Shown piece after piece: positions 10,094 through 19,733 of a DNA stretch of 64,000 bases (the stretch's first letter is position 1; each line of letters starts with the position of its first letter). The notes beneath the pieces were generated by a model. The model made no database searches. It saw only the letters and a program-made list of their open reading frames with translations, and had not been told where the DNA came from. Source of the DNA: Misgurnus anguillicaudatus (Eukaryota; Chordata; Actinopteri; Cypriniformes; Cobitidae); NCBI RefSeq assembly GCF_027580225.2, contig NC_073356.2, forward strand, positions 14,971,501 through 15,035,500, written 5' to 3'. The position numbers and the translations under genes were made by a program.

Positions 10094-10650
10094 ATTGACG
10101 GCCCCGAAGGTTGTGGCATATGGCTGTAAGACGCCACCCAATTGGCCCAACGTCGAAGTCCAATGGCGTGGTGAAGGTATCACGTGTTCTTTCCTTCCGT
10201 AGGCTTCTAGAAGAATAATTCCATTTATTTAATTTATTCCTTTGACCTCTGTGGTTAAATTAGAATCTGACTCCAATTTAATATAGTCATAATTTAGTGT
10301 ATTATTCCAATTATCTGTTGATCATAATTTAGATATTGATTATTTACAAAATTCCCATAGTCTTAGTTATTCGTTCATTAGGGACCCGGTATCGCACAGA
10401 GTATACGCTGGCCGTTGCGTATATCTCACGGACACAAAATTGTCAGTCTGGTCTTAGTCAGAGGTTGCCGGGAAAACTAATATTTCTATGTCTGGGCGCT
10501 CCATGCTTGCTCCGATCATAAAAATAGTTACTTTAGTTTAGCTCTCATGCAACTTGCTAAGGCAGGTGATACACATAAATCTGAGAGTTTTAATGAATGT
10601 GCCCCATGCTCCATTCGACCATCAAAACACCAGTGTGATCATATCCTGAC
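10094..10650. other. No recognisable feature
   Basis: Mixed-composition sequence. A CpG-containing patch at about 10095-10200 and short frames at 10336-10521 show no similarity I know. Confidence 0.4.
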
Positions 10651-11520
10651 AGAATAATCTTGCGGTAATACCAGACTCCTTCTAATCTACTAGTCATAAT
10701 AATTTCTGAAAGAATTAAAATAAATCAATACAATTTCTGAAGAATTAAAATGAATCAATTATAACAATTTATTATACCAGGCAGGTTCCAGCTTAAAGAA
10801 TATCATATAATACAGAATATGATTCAATTCCAATTAAAATGATCAACAGTTGCAAAAGTTACAAAGTCATACCTGGCAATAGACACTCTGGCTACAGAGT
10901 ACTTCTATCATGAATATAATACACCCAAAATGGTGTAGGAAGATTCTTGTTAAAGGTTTCTTCCATGATGTTTGAATACAAACAGAGTGTGGAAGCTCCT
11001 GGTTAAAGAATGGCTCACAGAACATTTTGCCAGGCCACCTTTTATACACAGCTTGAGACAAAAACATAAAAACCCAGTTTGACCTGTACCAAGTGATACT
11101 AAAGTACACCTGGTCAAAATCCAGTTTGACCTGTGCCAAGTGATACTAAAGAGCACCTGGTCAAACTAGCCAGAAGTATCTGGCAAAACCCCACCTCTAC
11201 AAGAAATGCATCTTATATCCAAAGTTCTAAAACCTTGATCCATCTTATCTTAGACTTATAGAAATGAGACCTTTTTACTCATTTCACCATGACCTTTAAA
11301 ATGAAACCAAACATGAATATAAAATTGCAATCTCAGAACCACAAAATATGTATACATTACATAATATATTTCAGCAGATACTCAGTAATGTGAGCCTAAA
11401 GGCTAACAGTGCAAAAGCCTTTGTGATGAAGAGATTAGGAGCACCAAGAGTTTCATGTCTGTAACCAGTTCCACCTAAGAGTCAAATTTGGGTTAGCAAC
11501 ACCACCTGAGGTTTAATTGT
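10650..11520 (-). repeat. LTR-like block, unclassified
   Basis: On the minus strand it has, in order, a 47-bp tandem duplication (11167-11074), a TATAAAAGG motif (11045-11037) and an AATAAA signal (about 10772-10767). This order imitates U3 enhancer, promoter and polyadenylation signal of a retroviral-type LTR. I could not find matched ends, a target duplication or a second copy, so a solo LTR is only a suggestion. Confidence 0.3.
11074..11167. repeat. 47-bp direct duplication
   Basis: Two adjacent copies beginning CCAGTTTGACCTGT at 11074 and 11121, differing at only a few positions through CACCTGGTCAAA. Confidence 0.9.
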
Positions 11521-12110
11521 TTTACAGTGTCTCTTCATTAATAAACTTAAAGTTTATTATATACCAGCTGTACTACATGGCATTGCTTAAACTATACACG
11601 TATACGGAATATTTCATTAAATAATTTCTTGATGTTACAACAAAGAAATCCCTAAATCTAAGATAACCCTTTACTTTTTGTCAAAGTGGACTGTATTACA
11701 TTTATTTTACCACCACGGTTTTAGAAATCTTTAACATACTCGTTTACAATATCCCCCCCCCCCCCGTGAGACGCGGTGGGCTGCGGGTTTGAGAAAGGAG
11801 GGTGAGAGAGAGACACACCGATCGTAAATACCACAGTCCAGAAAACTGGACAGACAAAACATCAAACTTTTTTCACATCAATAAATATGACAAACATTCG
11901 CGTAACAATAAACACACGCAAAGGAAAACCAACGCTTTGATTGACACATCGTAAAAACACACTCACTCTGGACCGCTGTCTAAAAAACAAATGACAGCTT
12001 GTACCGCTTTTGGTTGATAGGTGCACTACCTGTCAAAACACAGCTAACAAGGGGTTAATAAATCACTTTTTTACAGCTAGTGGGTAGCTATTACTGCTTA
12101 CGGCTAAGAA
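11520..12110. other. No gene; C homopolymer
   Basis: AT-rich sequence with a C-run at about 11752-11765 followed by a CpG-containing stretch. No coding pattern. Confidence 0.5.
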
Positions 12111-12111
12111 A

Positions 12112-12638
12112 CCAGTGCAAAAAGTTAATCTAGAGCCCTGACCAGGCAAATAACATATAATTTCTACTTATAACAATTAACAGAAATTATAATAATTCCT
12201 AACCAGTTTCTTTTAACTTAAAAGGCTTACTACTTTTGGAGGCCACACTGTCACAGTACGTTGGAAAAAAACACACTACATCGGTTTTTGTGCTATATTT
12301 TTAAATTATTTTAAAAGCACAATGTTTTGTTAGTATTGTGAGTGTACACAAATAAAAGTACAACATTTACAGTTCCATAGTAAGATAAAAAATACTATAG
12401 AAGTGAATGAAGCTCATGAATGGTTTTGTTACAAACATTCCTCAAAATATTTTCAGTTGTGTTCATCAGAACAAAGACATATATACAGGTTTGTAACAAA
12501 ATAAGGGTGAGTAAATGATGTCAGAATTTTCATTTTTGGGTGAACTTTAAATACGATGCGGTCAAAAATTTGGGTGCACCTAACTTTTTTAACCTAAACC
12601 AGTGCAAAAGTTCATCTTGAGCCCTGACCAGGCAAATT
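12112..12638. repeat. Direct repeat pair of about 40 bp flanking an insertion
   Basis: AACCAGTGCAAAA...GAGCCCTGACCAGGCAAAT occurs at about 12112-12149 and again at 12597-12638 with a few differences. The roughly 450 bp between holds the Angel-like MITE. This may be a segmental duplication or a long target repeat. Confidence 0.65.
12340..12552. repeat. Angel-type foldback MITE, partial
   Basis: Right half is typical: CAAAATATTTTCAGTTGTGTTC, AGGTTTGTAACAAAATAAGG, GTGAGTAAATGATGTCAGAA and TTTTTGGGTGAAC. The left half is mostly lost. Angel elements are abundant in teleosts and are non-coding. Confidence 0.75.
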
Positions 12639-12939
12639 AGATGGCCACTCTTTTACTTCGATTTCATGATCACTTATTGTCTGGGCAATAACAATTGCAA
12701 GGCTGGTGCCCTTTCCAGACATTACTTTTTTAAAAGATGACCATTATCCTCCTGAAACTATCTTGTGTATCCCACCGTCGTCGTCTTGTGTTGTCTTTGT
12801 TGGATGAAAGGAAAGTTCTACGTTTGTTTATCTGTGACTGTGAAGTGTGTTTGTGTTGAAGTTGACATCTGTGTTCACCTGCCATCATCAACATCAACAA
12901 TTCAAAACTCGTCTGCTGGTTTTGAATGACATGTTTTAA

Positions 12940-13210
12940 TTAAAGCTGCAAGCAGCAATGGAAGAGCCCTCGCACACATGAGCGTGGCCTCAAGAAAGCA
13001 ATGGAGAGTGGGAACATAAATCTAAATGAGTAAATATGGGTGGATAATTAAAGAAATTTTGAAATGCTATACCTCCTATTGGCAGCAGGTGGCGCTATGA
13101 CTGTAACTGAATATTGCTATGTTGATGTGTTCAGGCCAGAACTCTTATCAAACATGTGAAGGCTGTTGCAGGTCGGGCATTGTATGCCTGAGTTACAACA
13201 GCTTCCTGTT
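12940..13210. repeat. Interspersed repeat (GCTGCAAGCAGC type)
   Basis: Contains TTAAAGCTGCAAGCAGCAAT, CCCTCGCACACATGAG and TTGGCAGCAGGTGGCGCTAT, words I associate with a common dispersed fish repeat. It is broken near 13210 by a different element. Confidence 0.5.
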
Positions 13211-13399
13211 TCTTGACAAAACATCAATCTTTGCCAGCCTGCCATGGACACACACTTTAACACCCTTTTTTGAAAAGATGCATGAAGCACATGGTTCACA
13301 TGAGGCAAAGAACATATTTTGGAATGACGTGCAACAGACATGACACTCCGAACACATATTCTGAATTTGTGCAAGAGAAGTCACCAGCCGCCACTGGTC
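13211..13399. repeat. Right half of a GCCGCCACTG hAT MITE
   Basis: 13270-13399 aligns with 32285-32414, the right arm of the hAT MITE at 31976: shared GATGCA..GCACATGGTT, ACATGACACTC and CCGCCACTG end. The left half is missing. Confidence 0.6.
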
Positions 13400-14081
13400 C
13401 ACAGTCCGTTGGGCCTTAAGTTCATTTACACGAATGCTCACAAACAGTTTAAAATAATAAAGTTGCATCTATTTTAATAAGCCTGCCAACCGGGGCGTGT
13501 AGACACCTTTTACTGTTGCATGTGCCCCAGTGTAAATCTGTTGTACCCAGTGTCCTATGTTGTGCTCCAAGTTTAAGTTTTTACTTTACTTGCCAGTATA
13601 TTAATTTACACTGCTAATCGCGGCACAAACGGAGCTATATGAAAAGTAATTCACGCTTGTAAACGCGTTGCAGTCCCACATTAACGGAAAAGACAAACTT
13701 GCGCGAGCATGCAGAAATTGATGTCCACGAGCGGAGCATCTGTGTTTACTTTTTGTAGCACGCAGTCGCCGCTCACTCAGAAGAGCACGTGACACCACGC
13801 GAGAAAACATGACAAAACAAAAGTATGTTTCTAAATAATATTAATCTTATTCTTACTCGAATGTTACTGGCTCCTGTAAATGTACATTCGATTTTTTGTG
13901 CAGAGCAAGGAGCAGAAAGTATAGATGATGAGGGAGGTAAAACGAACTATATGCTCAGCCAGTCAAAACCAAGTATAGAGGTTTGCATTATTGCTGAGAA
14001 AATCAAAACATGTTTGTGTACTGTTCTGTATTGTCAGATATGTAGATCTACTTTAGGACACTACATAAACAGTTGGCATCA
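13400..14081. other. No recognisable feature
   Basis: Unassigned sequence. Short frames on both strands look like chance. A CpG-richer patch lies at about 13615-13805. Confidence 0.45.
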
Positions 14082-14327
14082 CTGCTGAAAAAAACAGTAT
14101 ACCAACAAACCAGCATTTGTTTTGGTGCTGGTTTGCTGGTGACCATCACCATAGACCAGCTTAATTCTCATGCTGGTTTGGTGCTGGTTTAGCTGGTGGT
14201 CATCAGCATACCAGCACCAGCAAGACCAGCATATGTTGTGTTTTGGTGCTATATGCTGGTGACCACCAGCTAAACCAGCACCAAACCAGCATGGGAATTA
14301 TGCTGGTCTATGCTGTTTTTTCAGCAG
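14082..14327. mobile_element. Palindromic MITE rich in ACCAGC
   Basis: A near-complete inverted repeat of about 246 bp beginning CTGCTGAAAAAAACAG and ending CTGTTTTTTCAGCAG. The arms consist of ACCAGCA/TGCTGGT words, with a centre near 14215. Non-coding foldback of a kind common in fish genomes. Confidence 0.85.
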
Positions 14328-14783
14328 GTTTAGACACTATGCAGATAATATACACAAACGATCATGCACATATGCTTTTTATTGTAGTAGCTAAGTAATG
14401 TTATTGTAATTTTTTATAAAAGACTCATTATCATCAGTACTGTAGAATGCAAATCTGCTAACATGGCATTTATGCCTTAAAACATATTAATAGTCAGTGA
14501 TGCCACAGTTACTTTGAAAAAGTAATCTGATTACTGATTACTGATTACTCCTTTAAAAAGTAACTAAGTTACTTTACAGATTACTTGATTTTAAAAGTAA
14601 CTAAGGTAGATTACAAGTTACTTTGTTAGTTACATTCCAGTAGCTGCCAACACCCCCACTGCCTCAACATTAAAAATGACAACCGGTTTTGCCAACACTC
14701 ACTTTATTGGAAGTGCATTTTTAACAGTAACGTCAACAATGTATCTCCTGACATTTTAAGTTGAACTGTTGTGTTTTAAAAAA

Positions 14784-14786
<3 letters not shown>

Positions 14787-14856
<70 letters not shown>
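14787..14856. repeat. (AT)n microsatellite
   Basis: About 35 uninterrupted AT units, bordered by ACTCAT and ATGAGT, so the whole tract is palindromic. Confidence 0.98.
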
Positions 14857-14859
<3 letters not shown>

Positions 14860-15708
14860 TCTTTCTTGACTTCACTAAACATAAATAGGGGTGAGCAGGG
14901 GCCATTTTCAGAAAAACTTAATTTTAAAAGTTAATGTTTTAGACAGAGATATATTTTTGCTGTGGTCAATAACTCACAAGTGTGGTCTATCAAAACCAGC
15001 TGGAATTTTGAACAAATGTAAAACGACTTCTGTATAATTTCACTTTAAACAAGAGTACTGAATTGTTACTTTTGACCTTGACAGCAGGGACGAAAGTAAC
15101 ACACAGGTGGGTCAAAAGTAACACAACAAAACATAATAGATTTTTGTGTTACAGTTGTTTTTATTAAATATATATTACTATGACCTCTTTAATATGTAAC
15201 TGCAAACTTATTTTGTCATTTATCTTTGTAAAAAATAATTAAATTACATTTTTATTTTACATTTCAGTTTTATCAAATGTTTCAAAAGCAACCAACAGTA
15301 CAAACTTAAATTGCTGAGACTAAAAAAAAATTCAATAGTTTGAACACTATGAAAATAAAATTAAATCAAATTAGAATAATATCAATTTTTTACCATATAT
15401 TATACACAGTATTAGCAGCGGGACAAAACTAACAAGTGTTACTTTTGACCCGACAGGATTTACTTACTCTATAAACTCGACTTACTTTTATTTTGAAAAA
15501 CTGAGAAGTCTTCAGGATGTTATATACCTTGTAGATTTATCAGTATTGTAACACATGAAACGAGAAAACAACGCGTTGTAAGAAAAAAAGACCGCTTTTG
15601 GAATGTACTTATCATGGTTGAAAACACAGTTCTGGATCTACACGTGGAAATCGGTGAGTTGTTGGCACCCTTCTGTCTCTAGAGACAATGGATTCTGCAC
15701 CTGACTAT

Positions 15709-16008
15709 TTATTTAGCTGTGGGGCAGCAGCGCCGGCTATGGCTGAATAAGCCAATACGGGAGCCGCAGCTCCTGCCGCACTTGCTGCAAATGTGGGCCA
15801 TGGTGGGTACTATAGGGGGAGCAGTGGTAGGCTGGGTTCTCTGCTGCTTACGGCTCTTCCTTTCCTCATGCTGGATTCCTCTCTTCTCCTCAGCCTGCTT
15901 GATGCCAGTTATGACACTTGCACTCCAGCTATTGCGGTCAGAAATTGCTGTTTCAAGATCTGCTGGGTTAATGTTGCATGACTTCAGATCCCTCTTGCAG
16001 ACATCCTT
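15709..16008 (-). pseudogene. LINE ORF2 C-terminus with zinc motif
   Basis: An uninterrupted frame of about 100 codons on the minus strand, without a start codon, ending at a TAA. It reads KDVCKRDLKSCNI, then SDRNSWSASVITGIKQAEEK, and finishes with ICSKCGRSCGSRIGLFSH followed by SRRC, a C-x2-C-x12-H-x3-C zinc motif. The same order ([26 protein letters not shown], then a C2H2 finger at the end) closes the APE-type LINE at 43845-46643, so this is the tail of a related LINE. It lies wholly inside the hAT element. The opposite-strand frame at 15719-16039 is a shadow. Confidence 0.75.
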
Positions 16009-16683
16009 TCAGAGGTTATGTGCTAATATGCTGTCATAGTGAGATTTAGATGTTATCAGGGCTCGGAGAAAATCGCTTTGTTACTTTCGTTCTTCAACTC
16101 TCCCACACTTACTGGTTTTGCACTGAAGTCCAGCTTTTGTTGTTTGGGTAGTGGATGAACTCCTGCTCACTGCTTCGCATCACCGGGTGGGACTTGCTAG
16201 TTTGACTGTCTGCGCCGTGCCGCGACTGCAAATGTTTTTTTTTTTTTAAATTGACGTAGAGTTTTTGTAGCTGCATCTCTCTTCTCTCTTCATTGTACGT
16301 TGTTTACGTTTGTGTCGCTTACACGTGACCTGAATTGTCCTCGTGCTGAAAACGTGACTTGTCGCACACCTGACTTCACTTCCCGAGACGCAAGAAGAAA
16401 TATACAAGAAAATATATATTTTACTAAGGAAAATTTCAAAAATAGTAACGCACAGTGACTTGGATAAGTAACTTTAATCTGATTACTGGTTTGGAAATAT
16501 TAACGCGTTAGATTACTCGTTACTAAAAAAAGTGGTAAAATTAGAGTAACGCGTTACTAAGTAACGCGTTACCGGCATCACTGTTAATAGTGTTCATGTT
16601 AGGTATGTTAAAGAAAAAGTAGTGGGAGGCCTGTGCACCAGTAAAGCTTCATGTCAACGGGCCTGCTGGAAAATAAAACAACC

Positions 16684-16865
16684 CAGACAGCACACATACA
16701 CTTTTGCCGACGTTGTGCCGACTTTCAAAGTTCCATCGGCAAGATGTCGCTCAGGGAGCGTTTGCTAATTGGGAAGATGTCGTCTAGATGTCGGCATCTC
16801 GTCGCAAATGCCCTCGGGCCGATGTTTAAACGATGCAATTTCAGCCGCTCTGCACGGGCTTTACG
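16684..16865. repeat. DNA-transposon end, CCCAGACAGCACAC family
   Basis: Starts ACCCAGACAGCACACATAC followed by GCCGACGT/GTGCCGAC words. The mirror-image end of the same family occurs at 61187. Only one end is present here. Confidence 0.55.
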
Positions 16866-16969
16866 GGCATTTATTTATTAATTTAAACCTTTATTCATTC
16901 ACACTTATTCAGAATAATGTGCTTCTGTGCAATAATAACTAAAAACAAGTACACCACTGTCAATAACCG

Positions 16970-17437
16970 TGTCATGACCTGGTCTCTCCATTTCTTGTCT
17001 TATCCGAGTTTGAGAGATTAGGTTGTGACAGTACGTGTCTGCCCTGAGAGAGTTGTGTGACATGCCCTTCCGCGGTCCACGTTTCTCTCAGGGTTCGTGA
17101 ATTGTTTCCCGCTCCCTTATGGTTGATTAGCTTCAGGTGTTTGTTGTTTAGAATTCCCTATTTAATATCCTTCTGTCCTGTCCTCCGTGCGTTGGTATTA
17201 TTCTCTGTTCCCTTTCTAGATCCCTGTGTTAGTCTCTGTTCCTGGTCTCTTGTGTAAGTTTATGTAGTTAGTGTTTTCAAGTGTTTATGTTAGTTAGTTT
17301 AGTTTGTGTGTTCTGTTATTGTAATGTTTTACCCCCTCGTGGGTGTTTTGGTTCCGTATGTTCATGTTTATTAAAGTATTCTTTATTTAAGTCTGCGTTT
17401 GGGTTTTCCTCGTCTTCCTCGTGTTCCAGCCGTTACA
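16970..17437 (+). mobile_element. Solo LTR, Ty3/gypsy-like
   Basis: A 468-bp block starting TGTCATGACCTGG and ending CCAGCCGTTACA (TG..CA). It has a TATTTAAT promoter-like word at about 17159 and TTTATTAAAG near 17365 before a T-rich region. The flanking pentamers (AACCG and AACGT) match only partly. No internal retroelement sequence is attached, consistent with LTR-LTR recombination. Confidence 0.6.
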
Positions 17438-18050
17438 AACGTTGCAAATTTATTCATTTCACAAATATAACACATAAACAACTTGGATAAATCAGTAACA
17501 GAATATGTAGATGTGTCACACATAAATATAAATTACATATTCTGTAACTATTATACACTGCTATACTACTGTGTAAACGTTTTTAAACATTTAACTAAAA
17601 TATTTCTTATACCCTTCAAAATAATATACTCTTAAGGTATATGATTCAATTATGTTTGTGGATAAAAATATAGTGTCAACATATACATTTATATCAATTG
17701 AGAACTAAAATTTAATTTAAAACTTTTTTTCAAATTACTTGGACAAAATGATAAACAAGTAATTTAAGCTCATAATACATTGAAATTTCTTAAAAAATAT
17801 CTCAGGGTGAGATCTCAAAAAATTACTGAAAAAACCCAAGGGTATATATTTCAAATTCTAGGCAAAGGGTGGCTGCATTTGAAATGCTAAAATATAACAG
17901 TTTGGATTTCAGAAGTTTTAGACTCAAGATAATTCACACATGTTGTACAAATGGGACATGGCCTGTGAAAACCCAGCAAAGTATTTCTTTGTGACTTGCT
18001 GTTTTCTACATAAAATCATCCTACACAATACAGAAAGCATTCTCTGAAAA
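17438..18050. other. No recognisable feature
   Basis: Very AT-rich sequence, no coding pattern or terminal repeat. Confidence 0.5.
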
Positions 18051-18319
18051 TACAACCCCAAAACAGAAAAAGTTGGGACATAGTAGAAATTGTGATTAAA
18101 AAAGGAATGGAATAATTTACAAATCTCATAAACTTATATTTTATTCACAGTAGAATATAAATAACATATCAAATGTTGAAAGTAAGATATTTTGAAATGT
18201 CATGCCAAATATTGGCTCATTTTGGACTTCATGAGAGCTACACATTCCAAAAAAAGTTGGGACAGGTAGCAATAAGAGGCCAGAAAAGTTAAATGTACAT
18301 ATAAGGAACAGCTGGAGGA

Positions 18320-19243
18320 GGACCAATGTTTAGGAATAGGAATGTTGTCCCATTCTTGTCTAAAACAGACTTCTAGTTGCTCAACTGACTTAGGTCTTCT
18401 TTGTCGCATCTTCCGCTTTATGATGCACCAAATCTTTTCTTTGGGTGAAAGATCTGGACTGCAGGCTGGCCATTTCAGTACTCAGATCCTTCTTCTACGC
18501 AGTCTTGATGTTGTAATTGATGCAGTATGTGGTCTGGAAAATGCAAGGTCTTCCCTGAAAGAGACGACGTCTGAATGGGATCATATGTATCTAGAACTTG
18601 GATAAACCTTTCAGCATTGATGGTGCCTTTCCAGATGTGTAAGCTGGCCATGCCACACGCACTCATGCAACCCCAAACCATCAGAGATGCAGGCTTCTGA
18701 ACTGAGCGCTAATTACAACTTGGGTTGTCATTGTCCTCTTTAGTCTGGATGAAATGGCATCCCAGTTTTTCAAAAAGAACTTCAAATTTTGATTCGTTGG
18801 ACCACAGAACACTTTTCCACTTTGCCAAAGTCCATTTTAAATAAGCCTTGCCCAGAGAAAACGCCTGTGCTTCTGGATCATGTTTGGATATGGCTTCTTT
18901 TTTGACCTACAGAGTTTTAGCTGGAAACAGCGAATGACATGGTGGATTGTGTTCACTGACAATGATTTTTGGAAGTATTCCTGAGTCCATGTTGTGATTT
19001 CCATTACAGTAGCATTCTTGTATGTGATGCAGTGCTGTCTAAGAGCCCGAAGATCACGGGCATCCGGTATGGTTTTCCGGTCTTGACCCTTACGCACAGA
19101 GATTGTTCCAGATTCTCTGAATCTTTGGATGATATTATGCACTGTAGATGATGATAGCTTCAATCTCATTGCAATTTTCTCTTAGAAGCTCAGAAAACTA
19201 TTTTTCGCTGCAGCATTGGGAGAATTGGTGATTCTCTGCCCAT
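18320..19243 (-). pseudogene. Tc1-family transposase, broken
   Basis: Starts at an ATG at 19243 (MGRESPIL) and hits stops within 20 codons. Similarity continues in several frames: the helix-turn-helix region (LSSSTVHNIIQRFRESGTIS), a DDE-domain section (MVWGCMSACGMASLHIWKG), the SPDLSPKEKIW segment with the last catalytic Glu, and a C-terminal RQEWDNIP stretch. Transposases of this family cut at TA sites. At least three frame changes make it dead. The gypsy element lies about 30 bp upstream of the ATG, so it did not cause these breaks. Confidence 0.85.
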
Positions 19244-19272
19244 CTTGACCTCTGAGAGACACTGCCACTCTG

Positions 19273-19440
19273 TGTTTTATGTGTCTTGTTTATAGAAATA
19301 AAGACTGATAACTGAGACTACTTTGACTCTTGTTTATTAGTCTCTCGTGCTCTGTATATCTTTCATGAGGTTACCCGGATGTGTCACAGTATTCCGGTCC
19401 CCACTACAACAAACATATAACACTTGTTCCTACTGTTACA
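19273..19440 (-). repeat. 3' LTR of element C
   Basis: Begins (minus) TGTAACAGTAGG and ends CATAAAACA. It differs from the 5' LTR by two substitutions, near 19294 and 19369. Contains AATAAA-like signals on the minus strand. Confidence 0.95.
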
Positions 19441-19475
19441 TCCTTTTCCTTTTTTTTTTTTTTTTCAATTTCTGT
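19441..19475 (-). other. Polypurine tract of element C
   Basis: On the minus strand a long A-run followed by GGAAAAGGA immediately before the 3' LTR. Confidence 0.7.
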
Positions 19476-19539
19476 TGTAACCAAAGAAAATTATATTTGT
19501 AACCTAAGAACATTAAATGTTTTAATTATTACTTATATT

Positions 19540-19725
19540 CGGTAATTTATGTTATAACAAACAAACATTCAAGTAATATATTTGCATATTACTTTTGTGA
19601 GGTAATTTCACATTTCCTTTAGAAGAAACAAACATTTCCTTTAGAACAAAGAAACATTTAGGTAATATTTTTACATATTACTTATATGAGGTAATTTCAC
19701 ATTTCCTTTAGAACAAAGAACTTTT
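19540..19725. repeat. Imperfect direct repeats in the 3' untranslated part of element C
   Basis: GAGGTAATTTCACATTTCCTTTAGAA occurs twice (about 19600 and 19688) with partial copies between, together with ATATTACTT words. The repeat period is about 90 bp. Confidence 0.7.
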
Positions 19726-19733
19726 TTTTTTTT

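Larger units (their letters stand above)
14495..16583. mobile_element. hAT-like element with 8-bp target duplication and captured LINE piece
   Basis: Left end CAGTGATGCCACAGTTACTT and right end GTAACGCGTTACCGGCATCACTG are inverted copies. Flanks are TTAATAGT at 14487-14494 and 16584-16591, identical over 8 bp. Both subterminal zones carry runs of GTAACT/GATTAC words, likely transposase binding repeats. The 2089-bp interior has no transposase, a long AT microsatellite, and the C-terminal frame of a LINE on the minus strand. Confidence 0.9.

Noticed and set aside
10336..10521. 61-codon frame in a CpG-containing patch
   Set aside because: No similarity or conserved motif visible.
15719..16039. 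106-codon plus-strand frame
   Set aside because: Shadow of the LINE C-terminus encoded on the minus strand (15709-16008).
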